From the NCBI GenBank assembly GCA_004555055.1, contig SFJN01000162.1:1-5898 (forward strand): a DNA stretch of 5,898 nt, given 5' to 3'. A program made the translations under genes and the position numbers. The notes beneath the pieces are model-generated. The model was not told the DNA's origin and did not search any database. It worked only from the letters and a program-made list of their open reading frames with translations. The number at the start of each line of letters is the position of its first letter. Position 1 is the first letter of the stretch. This DNA is from Bacteroidales bacterium. Lineage in GTDB: Bacteria; Bacteroidota; Bacteroidia; Bacteroidales; Bacteroidaceae. Shown here in pieces: positions 1 through 5,817 of this stretch.

Positions 1-19
1 CATTCAGATAATTGAAGTT

Positions 20-1642
20 ATGAAAAATATAAAGTCGCTTATTGCAGGTCTCTGTGGCGTTGTGGCACTTACCACCGCCTGCTCCGACTCTGACTATACG
101 GAGAAGTATGATAACCCTGCACAGACCACCAAGGTTACTTGCGATCGCCTTATGACCGGTACGCTCTATTATGGTCGCGAGTACACCTTCAATGCCTACT
201 GGCGCATGTATACCTGGGATAACGGTATCATCGGCAAGTATGCGCAGACCATCGGTTTCACCAATGAAAAAAACAGCATGTGGTCGGCACAGGACAGCTA
301 CGTTGGAAACCGTTGGGAGAACTTCTACGGAGTTCTCGCACAGTTCCGCGTACTCGAGAAGACCTTCAACGAACTCAGTCCTGAACAGCAGAAGGTAAAT
401 CTCGCTTACCGCGACATCGCAGAGGTATTTGTGCTTGACCATCTGGCACAACTCCTCGATGCTTTCGGTTCCGTACCTTTCCATAAGGCTGGATTCCTCG
501 GTATCACTGGTGACGTGGTCAACAGCTATCCCGAGTACGACAGCGATGTGGATCTTTACAAGCACATCCTCGATCGTCTCGGTGTGCTCTCCACAGAGCT
601 TGCTGGTGTAGCTGCCAACACTCCCACAGTGGTGGCTTCCGCACTTCCCCAGCAGGATTTCCTCAACCATGGTGAACTCAACCGTTGGGTGAAGTATGCC
701 AATGCACTCCGTCTCCGTGCTGCCGTACGCGTAGCCACCCAGGGTGATCTTCAGGCTGAAGGAAAGAAAGTCGTGGCAGAAGTCCTCGGAAAGGAACTTC
801 CCGCATCTTGCGATGCTACCACCGATTGGCCTGCTGGTGAAAACATTGTCGCTACTCCCGACATGGACGGCTTCAACTACTATCAGAATTTCCGTGACGG
901 TTACAAGGACCACAGCCGCGCTTCGCAGGCTATGCTTGATGTTCTCGGTGCCGATGACCCCCGTCTCCCCGTAATGTATTCCAAGAATGCAGCCGGAGAA
1001 TACAAGGGTCTCTCTACCCACGAGGCTTTTGGTGATCAGGAAACCAACACCAGCCTCCCCGAGGCTCGGCGTGTATACTCCCGCATCGACTCCACGCTCT
1101 TCTATGAGAACAAGAACATGCTTTCCCCCATCGTTACCGTGGCAGAAGTGGACTTCCTCCGTGCTGAAGCCCGTCAGCGTGGATGGGCCAGCGGCGATGC
1201 CAAGCAGGCTTTCGTAGACGGTGTATGGCACTCTACACAGTTCTACTTTACCCAGAACATGAATTCCGAACTCGTTACCACTGGTGTGACCAGCTATCAT
1301 GCAAGTGCTGTTCCCGCTGAGGCCGATGTTCGTGCTTACGCTTCCAAAATCTGGGATGCTGCTACCGACAAACTCGACCTTATCGTTTCGCAGAAGTGGC
1401 TCAACTTCGGCTTCTTCCAGCCTTCGCAGGCTTGGGCAGAGGTGCGTCGTACTGGATATCCCAGCATCCTCTGGTTCCCCACAGATGACCAGGCCCAACT
1501 CTTTAAGACCGTACCTGCCCGTGTTCGTTATCCGTCCGTTGAGCAGAACAACAATAAGGAAAATTACGAAAAGGCTCTTGAGAATCTCGGTGCAAAGGAT
1601 GCCGTGAGCTACGCTTACACCAAGCTCTTCTGGGCTAAGTAA
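20..1642 (+). CDS. SusD/RagB family nutrient-binding outer-membrane lipoprotein (SusD-like_2 type)
   Basis: Surface lipoprotein of 540 residues that would cap a SusC-type TonB-dependent transporter and bind its ligand, usually a glycan or peptide. Seen: a signal peptide ending in the lipobox LTTAC, with Cys21 as the lipidated residue. It is followed by Ser-Asp-Ser-Asp, an acidic stretch resembling the Bacteroidota lipoprotein export signal for surface display. Helical SusD-like segments follow: WENFYGVLAQF at about 99-109, LLDAFGSVPF at about 145-154, and AEVDFLRAEARQRGW at about 375-389, which is the typical C-terminal family motif. The length is normal and the frame intact. The ATG at 20 directly precedes the signal peptide; no Shine-Dalgarno is visible, as usual in the phylum. 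The partner susC would be expected just upstream, outside the window. No polysaccharide-degrading enzyme follows, so the substrate cannot be inferred. A hairpin 76 bases after the stop probably ends the transcript. The family call is firm; the subfamily is from memory. Confidence 0.93.
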   Translation: MKNIKSLIAGLCGVVALTTACSDSDYTEKYDNPAQTTKVTCDRLMTGTLYYGREYTFNAYWRMYTWDNGIIGKYAQTIGFTNEKNSMWSAQDSYVGNRWENFYGVLAQFRVLEKTFNELSPEQQKVNLAYRDIAEVFVLDHLAQLLDAFGSVPFHKAGFLGITGDVVNSYPEYDSDVDLYKHILDRLGVLSTELAGVAANTPTVVASALPQQDFLNHGELNRWVKYANALRLRAAVRVATQGDLQAEGKKVVAEVLGKELPASCDATTDWPAGENIVATPDMDGFNYYQNFRDGYKDHSRASQAMLDVLGADDPRLPVMYSKNAAGEYKGLSTHEAFGDQETNTSLPEARRVYSRIDSTLFYENKNMLSPIVTVAEVDFLRAEARQRGWASGDAKQAFVDGVWHSTQFYFTQNMNSELVTTGVTSYHASAVPAEADVRAYASKIWDAATDKLDLIVSQKWLNFGFFQPSQAWAEVRRTGYPSILWFPTDDQAQLFKTVPARVRYPSVEQNNNKENYEKALENLGAKDAVSYAYTKLFWAK

Positions 1643-1717
1643 TCCAACGCATTGTATGGTGATTTCCTGCTTCTGATTTAATGCGGCAGGTAAGGAATCA
1701 TCCATAAAACTAAATAG

Positions 1718-1751
1718 CAGGAGGCTGTACCTGACAAGGTGCAGCCTCCTG
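1718..1751 (+). terminator. Probable terminator hairpin after the SusD-like gene
   Basis: The arms 1718-1732 and 1737-1751 form a 15-bp stem with one G-T wobble (1728/1741), closed by the four-base loop GACA. The following bases (TGTCTGTGTATT) are T-rich but not a clean T-run. The position 76 bases past the susD-like stop and the stem strength support a terminator for the plus-strand gene. The stem could also act on leftward transcripts that pass the ndk terminator. Confidence 0.75.
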
Positions 1752-1777
1752 TGTCTGTGTATTCCTGCCTTGTTATC

Positions 1778-1846
1778 ATCATAAGGGGGCAGAAACGCAG
1801 GAGACAGGTCCCCCGTTTGTGAGGACCTGTCTCCTGTTCTTATGAT
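1778..1846 (-). terminator. Probable terminator hairpin after ndk, with an outer stem
   Basis: The inner arms 1798-1811 and 1823-1836 are perfectly complementary over 14 bp, with an 11-base loop. An outer 8-bp stem, ATCATAAG (1778-1785) with CTTATGAT (1839-1846), encloses it across an asymmetric internal loop. On the minus strand the inner hairpin lies 24 bases after the ndk stop and is followed by CGTTTCTGCC, only weakly T-rich. It fits an ndk terminator. The inner arms share the terminal CAGGAG/CTCCTG with the neighbouring hairpin at 1718-1751. Confidence 0.7.
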
Positions 1847-1860
1847 ATGGTTTGTGATGT

Positions 1861-2328
1861 TTAGCAACCGTCGTCGCTGTAGAGCGAGCGCTCCAGGGGG
1901 CTCTTCCATTCGAAGATTTCTTCGGGGCGGAAGAATCGGGCAAGTTCTGCAGCCGCAGTTTCAGGGCCGTCGGAGGCATGCACGATGTTCTGCTGTCCCG
2001 ACATGCTGTAGTCGCCGCGGATGGTGCCGGGGAGTGCTTTGCGGCCGTTGGTGGGACCTGCCATCTGGCGTACCACTTCAATGGCATCCACGCCTTCGAG
2101 GGCGAGGGCAATAACGGGCGTCACCATCATAGACTCTTTCAGACCGGGGAAGAAGGGACGGTCCACAAGATGAGCGTAATGTTCGGCAAGGATGGCATCG
2201 TCAAGCTGCATCATCTTCAGGCCAGCCACGCGGAGGCCCTTCTTTTCGAAGCGGCTGATGATTTCGCCGATGAGGGCGCGCTGTACGGTGCAGGGCTTGA
2301 GGAGTACCAATGTCTTTTGTGTATTCAT
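1861..2328 (-). CDS. ndk: Nucleoside diphosphate kinase
   Basis: Cytoplasmic enzyme of 155 residues that transfers the terminal phosphate from a nucleoside triphosphate (usually ATP) to nucleoside diphosphates through a phospho-histidine, balancing NTP and dNTP pools. The signature NIVHASD places the catalytic histidine at residue 117, the same number as in E. coli Ndk. Other expected active-site residues are in place: Lys11, Tyr51, Arg87, Thr93 (in GPTN), Arg104 (in TIRGDYS) and Asn114. The usual KPD near the N-terminus is KPC here, which I recall as typical of Bacteroidales Ndk. The C-terminus is somewhat longer than in the 143-residue E. coli enzyme. The ATG at 2328 gives the standard N-terminus (MNTQKTLVLLKP). 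It is a single-gene unit with its own promoter (2368-2399) and terminator (1778-1846), convergent with the SusD-like gene and divergent from the VTC-domain gene. Confidence 0.98.
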   Translation of the reverse strand: MNTQKTLVLLKPCTVQRALIGEIISRFEKKGLRVAGLKMMQLDDAILAEHYAHLVDRPFFPGLKESMMVTPVIALALEGVDAIEVVRQMAGPTNGRKALPGTIRGDYSMSGQQNIVHASDGPETAAAELARFFRPEEIFEWKSPLERSLYSDDGC

Positions 2329-2367
2329 AGTATATAACTAAAAATGTAAAGTGTGCTAAAATCGGCT

Positions 2368-2399
2368 CAAAATTAGCGCCTTTAATCGGAACCGCCAAG
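2368..2399 (-). promoter_or_regulatory. Bacteroidota-type promoter of ndk
   Basis: Read on the minus strand, TAATTTTG (2375 to 2368) matches the Bacteroidota -7 consensus TAnnTTTG exactly. CTTG (2399 to 2396), one base off the -33 consensus TTTG, lies 20 bases upstream, the normal spacing. Transcription would start near 2361, giving a leader of roughly 33 bases before the ndk ATG at 2328. Confidence 0.65.
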
Positions 2400-2451
2400 A
2401 ATTTCGTCGTTTTTCATTATGCCAAAGATGGGAAGTCTCGCTTTTTTTGCC

Positions 2452-2459
2452 TATCTTTG
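2452..2459 (+). promoter_or_regulatory. -7 promoter element for the VTC/DUF4956 genes
   Basis: TATCTTTG is a perfect match to the Bacteroidota -7 consensus TAnnTTTG. No TTTG is seen at the expected -33 position (around 2427-2432, ATGGG), so the upstream element is weak or an activator is used. Transcription would start near 2466, leaving a short leader before the proposed TTG start at 2487. It argues against translation starting at the TTG at 2457, which lies inside the box. Confidence 0.55.
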
Positions 2460-2486
2460 CAGGCAAAGTGTAATATTTTGACCGCA

Positions 2487-3293
2487 TTGAAGTCCTTGTA
2501 CGACCTCCTTGAGGTGCTGCCGCCCATCACCCTCGACGAGATGAAGTCCATACGTCTGATGAAACGTACGGATACGAAGTTCGTGACCAACCGTGCCACG
2601 CTCGAGCAGATGCTCGTCTGTTGCCGCGGGCATTACTATGCCCAGCGTGTGGAGGGTGAGGTGCTCAGTGAGTATGCCACCACCTATTTCGACGATGCCG
2701 TCCGCCATCGTATGTTTGCCATCCACCAGGCCGGACACCGCCCGCGTACGAAAGTCAGGGTGCGCACCTATGTCGGGAGCGACATCACCTTCCTCGAGGT
2801 GAAGCGCAAGGACAACCATGGCAAGACCACCAAGCGCCGAGTCCGCGTTCCCTCGCTCAAAGCCGTCCTTGAGGAGCGTGCGGGAGAGGACTTCCTCCGT
2901 GAAACGGCGGGGATGACATGGGACGACCTTGTGCCCACCGTCGGTAACCGTTTCCGGCGCATCACCCTCGTCAATACCGAAAAGACCGAGCGTCTGACCA
3001 TCGACCTCGGACTGGAGTTCCACAACTATGAGACCGGAACCGACGAAAGCATGGGTGATGCCGTCATCATCGAGCTCAAGCGCGACGGTCGCGTTCCCTC
3101 GCCCATATTGCCCATACTCCGTCGTCTGCGCATCAAGCCCCAGGGCTTCTCGAAGTACTGCATCGGCAGTGTCGTCACCAACGGCAATCTCCGCGTCAAC
3201 AATTTCAAGCTCAAGTTGCGGATGGTGCGGAAGACGGTGGCAAAACCGCCCGTAGCCCATCTTCAGGACCTGCAGGACGAGGTTGCCCGATAG
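2487..3293 (+). CDS. VTC-domain protein, putative polyphosphate polymerase
   Basis: Predicted cytoplasmic protein of 268 residues of the VTC family (triphosphate-tunnel metalloenzyme fold). In yeast Vtc4 this domain makes inorganic polyphosphate from ATP. Seen: RTDTKFV (27-33), TTYFDD (65-70), KVRVRTY (89-95), FLEVKRK (102-108), RITLVN with TERLTID (158-173), IIELKRD (194-200) and SKYCIGS (222-228). Alternating basic and acidic residues on beta strands suit a tunnel binding triphosphate, polyphosphate and metal. No signal peptide or membrane helix is visible. Start: the frame is open upstream, but a TTG at 2457 overlaps the -7 box. The TTG at 2487 gives MKSLYDLLEVLPPITLDEM, resembling homologues as I recall them, while the first ATG (2541) would remove that segment. 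The start is therefore less certain than the rest. The DUF4956 gene follows after 89 bases, a known pairing. Polymerase activity is inferred from the family; another triphosphate activity is possible. Confidence 0.9.
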   Translation: MKSLYDLLEVLPPITLDEMKSIRLMKRTDTKFVTNRATLEQMLVCCRGHYYAQRVEGEVLSEYATTYFDDAVRHRMFAIHQAGHRPRTKVRVRTYVGSDITFLEVKRKDNHGKTTKRRVRVPSLKAVLEERAGEDFLRETAGMTWDDLVPTVGNRFRRITLVNTEKTERLTIDLGLEFHNYETGTDESMGDAVIIELKRDGRVPSPILPILRRLRIKPQGFSKYCIGSVVTNGNLRVNNFKLKLRMVRKTVAKPPVAHLQDLQDEVAR

Positions 3294-3382
3294 CATCCGG
3301 CAATCCTGTTCTTTGGTACATCCCTGCAATCATATCCATCTTTATCCTCTCCCCTTTTAGTCCAACAAGCATCTGAACCGTC

Positions 3383-4126
3383 ATGGAAGTACTTGCACGA
3401 TTCTTTACCGAAAACGTCAATCTGCTGAACCTGCTCGTCAGCACGGCACTCAACACCTTCTTTGTGTGGGTCATCGTACACTATTTCTATTACCCCAAGG
3501 GCCGCCGTCGCGACTATTACTTTTCGTTCATTCTGATGAGCATTAGCGTCTTCGCCCTCATCTACCTCCTTCTCGGCAGCGACAAGAGCGTCGGCACGGG
3601 AGTGGCGTTGGGACTGTTTGCCATCTTCAGCATTGTGCGTTACCGTACGGAAAGTGTGCCCATCCGTGAGATGACCTACCTCTTCTTGCTCGTCGCCCTG
3701 AGTGTGATGAACGGCAAGATTGGCAGTTCGCTCTATTTCCTTGAGCATTCTCCGCTTCCTAAGGATCCCGAGCGCATGGTAGAGGTTCCGCTCAATCCCC
3801 TCGACGGTCTGCTGGTGACGATGGTTTACATCATCGGTCTCAGTCTCCTATTCATCTTCGTTATCTGGGTAGCCGAAAAGCTTCTGCAGCGCAGCTATAC
3901 AGAAGGTTGCAAGTATGTCCGCTACGACAATATCGAGCTCATCCGTCCCGACCGTTACGACGAACTTGTGGCCGACCTCAGTGAGCGCCTTGGCGTGGAG
4001 ATTGACCGCGTGGAAGTGGGTGCCGTAGACTTCCTGAAAGACATGACCATGCTCCGCGTTTTCTATCGCGACAGTGACGCCCGCATCAAGCCCGTCGACC
4101 GCATGTTCCGACTTCCTCGGGAGTAA
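3383..4126 (+). CDS. DUF4956 domain-containing inner-membrane protein
   Basis: Protein of 247 residues of the DUF4956 family, whose function I do not know to be established. Hydrophobic stretches suggest about four or five membrane helices: about 17-37, 45-65, 72-85 (short, Gly/Ala-rich), 97-110 and 142-164. The segment ALGLFAIFSIVRYRTE (75-90) is the family hallmark, with small residues leading into a basic RYR. The last 80 residues (about 165-247) are soluble, mixed alpha/beta, and probably cytoplasmic. They include KYVRYDNIELIRPDRYDELVADL, which looks like a small folded domain. The gene lies 89 bases after the VTC-domain gene with no good promoter between, so the two are probably co-transcribed. 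By analogy with yeast, where the VTC catalytic domain is coupled to a membrane channel, this protein could be the membrane partner; that is inference. The ATG at 3383 has no Shine-Dalgarno, as for its neighbours. Confidence 0.9.
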   Translation: MEVLARFFTENVNLLNLLVSTALNTFFVWVIVHYFYYPKGRRRDYYFSFILMSISVFALIYLLLGSDKSVGTGVALGLFAIFSIVRYRTESVPIREMTYLFLLVALSVMNGKIGSSLYFLEHSPLPKDPERMVEVPLNPLDGLLVTMVYIIGLSLLFIFVIWVAEKLLQRSYTEGCKYVRYDNIELIRPDRYDELVADLSERLGVEIDRVEVGAVDFLKDMTMLRVFYRDSDARIKPVDRMFRLPRE

Positions 4127-4158
4127 GTGCTCCCGACCATATCTCCGCCATCATCACA

Positions 4159-4182
4159 GAGGTGGGCTTTTCGGCCCGCCTT
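4159..4182 (+). terminator. Hairpin between the DUF4956 and DUF2490 genes, possible terminator
   Basis: GGTGGGC (4161-4167) pairs with GCCCGCC (4174-4180) with one wobble and a six-base loop TTTTCG. One or two further pairs (4160/4181 and the wobble 4159/4182) extend it. It lies about 33 bases after the DUF4956 stop. The downstream bases TTGTGCTGTTA are only weakly T-rich, so termination may be partial. A weak -7-like box, GATATTTG (4195-4202), follows and could start a separate transcript for the DUF2490 gene. Confidence 0.4.
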
Positions 4183-4248
4183 GTGCTGTTATCAGATATT
4201 TGGTGGATGACACAAATACCACACTCACACTTTTTAGCCTTACATATT

Positions 4249-5106
4249 ATGCGCAGAACACTTCTCTTTTCTCTGATGTGCCTTGCGGTTTTCGTCGCGA
4301 AAGCCGAGGGCGGACTTTGGTATGGTATCGACGCCACCCACGATTTCAACAAACGCCTCAGTGCAGAGTTCAGCCTCGGCTCGCGTGTTGAGGACGGATG
4401 GTCGCGCTATACGCGCTACGACCTCGCAGCATCCGTATCGTGGAAAGCCCTCTCATGGCTGAAAATCGGCGGAGGCTACGATTTCATCCGCGACTACAAC
4501 GCCGAGGAAACCGTCACGAAGTACAAGGACGATAACCCTGCTAACCGCGTCACCGGCTTCAATGTCGATGAGGCCTTCTGGCGCACAAAGCACCGTTTGT
4601 TTGCCGATGTCACCGGAAAGTGGCGTGCCGGACGGTTTACCTTCGCCCTCCGCGAGCGTTATCAATATACGCGTTTTGCACCGGTAGATGGTCTGCGCGA
4701 ATGGAAATACCGCTATTTCCGGGAGTATGAAAGCCCTGCCGACATCGAACGCCCCTATATCCCCTATACCATGTCCGACGGAACGGTGCGCTATTTCGAA
4801 CTCGACGAGAGCCGTACCGACTACGAGGAGAAGTCGTCCAAGAGCCGTCACTACCTGCGTTCGCGCTTCGGCATCGAGTACAACATCCGTCATTGCCCCT
4901 TCACCCCGTTTGCCACCTATGAGGTGTCCAACAATCTTGGCAAGCGCCTTGAGCTTGTCCGCCAGCGCCTGCAGGTGGGCGGAGACTACAAGGTGAAGAA
5001 GGGCCACACCATCACCATGGCATATCTATACCAGCACGGTGAGAACGAGGACAACGGCGATGCCAACCTCCATGTGCTCAGTGTCGGCTACAAGTTCAAG
5101 TTCTGA
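4249..5106 (+). CDS. DUF2490 family outer-membrane beta-barrel-like protein
   Basis: Exported protein of 285 residues. The ATG at 4249 starts a clear signal peptide (MRRTLLFSLMCLAVFVAKA), probably cut after Ala19. The frame stays open back to 4162, but that upstream stretch would bury the signal peptide and overlap the hairpin at 4159-4182, so it was not used. The mature part begins GLWYGIDATHDFN and shows repeated amphipathic strands rich in aromatic and charged residues, for example RLSAEFSLGSRVEDGW, RLFADVTGKWRAGRF, TFALRERYQYTRF and HYLRSRFGIEYNIR. It ends in VLSVGYKFKF, with a terminal phenylalanine as in outer-membrane barrels. This matches DUF2490, whose molecular function is not established as far as I know. 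Gene order places it behind the VTC and DUF4956 genes, 122 bases on. An outer-membrane partner of that pair is a reasonable guess, but a separate transcript is possible. Confidence 0.82.
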   Translation: MRRTLLFSLMCLAVFVAKAEGGLWYGIDATHDFNKRLSAEFSLGSRVEDGWSRYTRYDLAASVSWKALSWLKIGGGYDFIRDYNAEETVTKYKDDNPANRVTGFNVDEAFWRTKHRLFADVTGKWRAGRFTFALRERYQYTRFAPVDGLREWKYRYFREYESPADIERPYIPYTMSDGTVRYFELDESRTDYEEKSSKSRHYLRSRFGIEYNIRHCPFTPFATYEVSNNLGKRLELVRQRLQVGGDYKVKKGHTITMAYLYQHGENEDNGDANLHVLSVGYKFKF

Positions 5107-5131
5107 TTCTTTTCCCGTTTTCAAAAGGTTT

Positions 5132-5170
5132 GGCAGGGATCTTCGTCTGTAGCACAGACTTGTCCCCGCC
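5132..5170 (+). terminator. Two-part hairpin between the DUF2490 gene and the last gene
   Basis: GTCTGT (5145-5150) pairs with ACAGAC (5154-5159) around the loop AGC. An outer stem, GGCAGGGA (5132-5139) with TCCCCGCC (5163-5170), has one A-C mismatch, and a small internal loop separates the stems. No T-run follows. It may be a terminator for the DUF2490 gene or a structured leader of the next gene. A weak -7-like box, AAGGTTTG (5125-5132), sits directly before it, so a transcript start near 5139 cannot be excluded. Confidence 0.45.
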
Positions 5171-5206
5171 CCATCTTATCCCCCCATATTCCATCATCTC
5201 CACAAC

Positions 5207-5632
5207 ATGAAAAAGACATTGCTTCTTCTCGCATCCCTGGCCTTTGCCGCAGTGGCAAGCGCCGATGCCGTAAAATACCTAACATTCCGCACTGCCAATG
5301 GTACGGAACAGAGCCTTCCCGTGGCCGGAGGCGTCGACATCACCTTCAATGACGGTGAAATCGTAGCCACTGCTCCCGGTACGGTTTTCCGTGCCAGTCT
5401 GACCGACATTCGCGATATGTGGTTCTCCTATGAAGCCTCCTCCATCGAGGCCGTCCTTACAGATTGTGCATCCTCCGGCAACCGTGTCGAAATCTTCACC
5501 AGCGACGGCCGTTCTGTAGCGGACTTCATGTGGGGCGAATCGACCGCTCCCGTGCTGCCCTCGGGATTCTATCTCGTGCGCACCGGAGGCCGTACGCAGA
5601 AAGTTTTTATTAAGGGGTGTTCTATAAATTAG
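5207..5632 (+). CDS. Small secreted protein with T9SS-like C-terminal segment
   Basis: Protein of 141 residues; I do not recognise a named family. A clear signal peptide (MKKTLLLLASLAFAAVASA) is probably cut after Ala19. Residues about 23-74 form a short beta-rich module (VKYLTFRTANGTEQSLPVAG, then VDITFNDGEIVATAPG, ending SLTDIRDMWFS). This resembles N-terminal segments I associate with small secreted Bacteroidales proteins. Residues about 93-136 (VEIFTSDGRSV, then LPSGFYLVRTGG and QKVFIK) match the pattern of type IX secretion C-terminal sorting domains, with the usual G, LPxGxY and K-V-F-I-K features. Five residues (GCSIN) follow the normal end point. Almost nothing lies between the two modules, so the protein would be little more than a signal, one module and a sorting tag. 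It follows the DUF2490 gene by 100 bases with a hairpin between. It could be a surface accessory of that cluster or an independent gene. Confidence 0.75.
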   Translation: MKKTLLLLASLAFAAVASADAVKYLTFRTANGTEQSLPVAGGVDITFNDGEIVATAPGTVFRASLTDIRDMWFSYEASSIEAVLTDCASSGNRVEIFTSDGRSVADFMWGESTAPVLPSGFYLVRTGGRTQKVFIKGCSIN

Positions 5633-5660
5633 CTTGAGACAGTTTTCGAACTATCGCACA

Positions 5661-5803
5661 GTAGATTTCTATCCTGCAAACACGCGCAAAGATTGTGCAA
5701 GGTGAGAGCAGAGTGAAAACTTGTTTTCATCTATGCCGAGCCGCAGCCAATCTTCGGCGAAGTCACAGCGGGCTATGTAAGTGTTTAAAGGATAGAAATA
5801 TAC
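5661..5803. repeat. Imperfect 23-base inverted repeat flanking repeat unit A
   Basis: The left arm 5661-5683 and right arm 5781-5803 are complementary at 20 of 23 positions. The perfect core is ATTTCTATCCT (5665-5675) against AGGATAGAAAT (5789-5799); further matches are GTA/TAC at the outside and AAACAC/GTGTTT at the inside. The mismatches are at the 4th, 16th and 17th bases of the left arm. The 97-base interior holds repeat unit A. I see no target-site duplication outside the arms, so a miniature transposable element is possible but not shown. As RNA it would form a long closing stem around unit A. Confidence 0.7.
5688..5765. repeat. Structured dispersed-type repeat, unit A
   Basis: A 78-base unit with nested complementarity. 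AAGATTG (5689-5695) pairs with CAATCTT (5748-5754), TGC (5696-5698) with GCA (5743-5745), and TGAAAA (5714-5719) with TTTTCA (5724-5729) around a CTTG loop. It ends in TTCGGCGAAGTCA. From memory, sequences of the form GCAAAGATAGTGCAAG up to CCTATCTTCGGC occur repeatedly in Bacteroides and Prevotella genomes. In those the stem reads GATAG/CTATC; here both arms carry the matching change to GATTG/CAATC. Orientation and function are unknown. Confidence 0.65.
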
Positions 5804-5817
5804 AAGCGAGAGTATGA

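Noticed and set aside
1978..2337. Plus-strand open frame opposite ndk
   Set aside because: The minus strand encodes a complete Ndk with all catalytic residues; the plus frame is its mirror and carries no motif.
3305..3320. Possible promoter (GTTCTTTG) between the VTC-domain and DUF4956 genes
   Set aside because: It lacks the TA of the -7 consensus and I found no convincing -33 element; co-transcription is simpler.
2451..3329. Long minus-strand open frame (292 codons) opposite the VTC-domain gene
   Set aside because: It overlaps a gene with clear family motifs, has no recognisable motif of its own, and such antisense frames arise from the codon bias of the real gene. It would also run through the divergent promoter region.
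3263..3748. Minus-strand open frame opposite the end of the VTC-domain gene and the start of DUF4956
   Set aside because: Its translation is low-complexity and highly charged, without motifs, and it is opposite strong membrane-helix coding sequence on the plus strand.
4162..4248. Upstream extension of the DUF2490 gene to an ATG at 4162
   Set aside because: It would put 29 residues before a typical signal peptide and start inside a stable hairpin; the ATG at 4249 is far better.
4453..5007. Minus-strand open frame opposite the DUF2490 gene
   Set aside because: It is a shadow of a signal-peptide-bearing beta-barrel gene; its translation shows no family features or credible start context.
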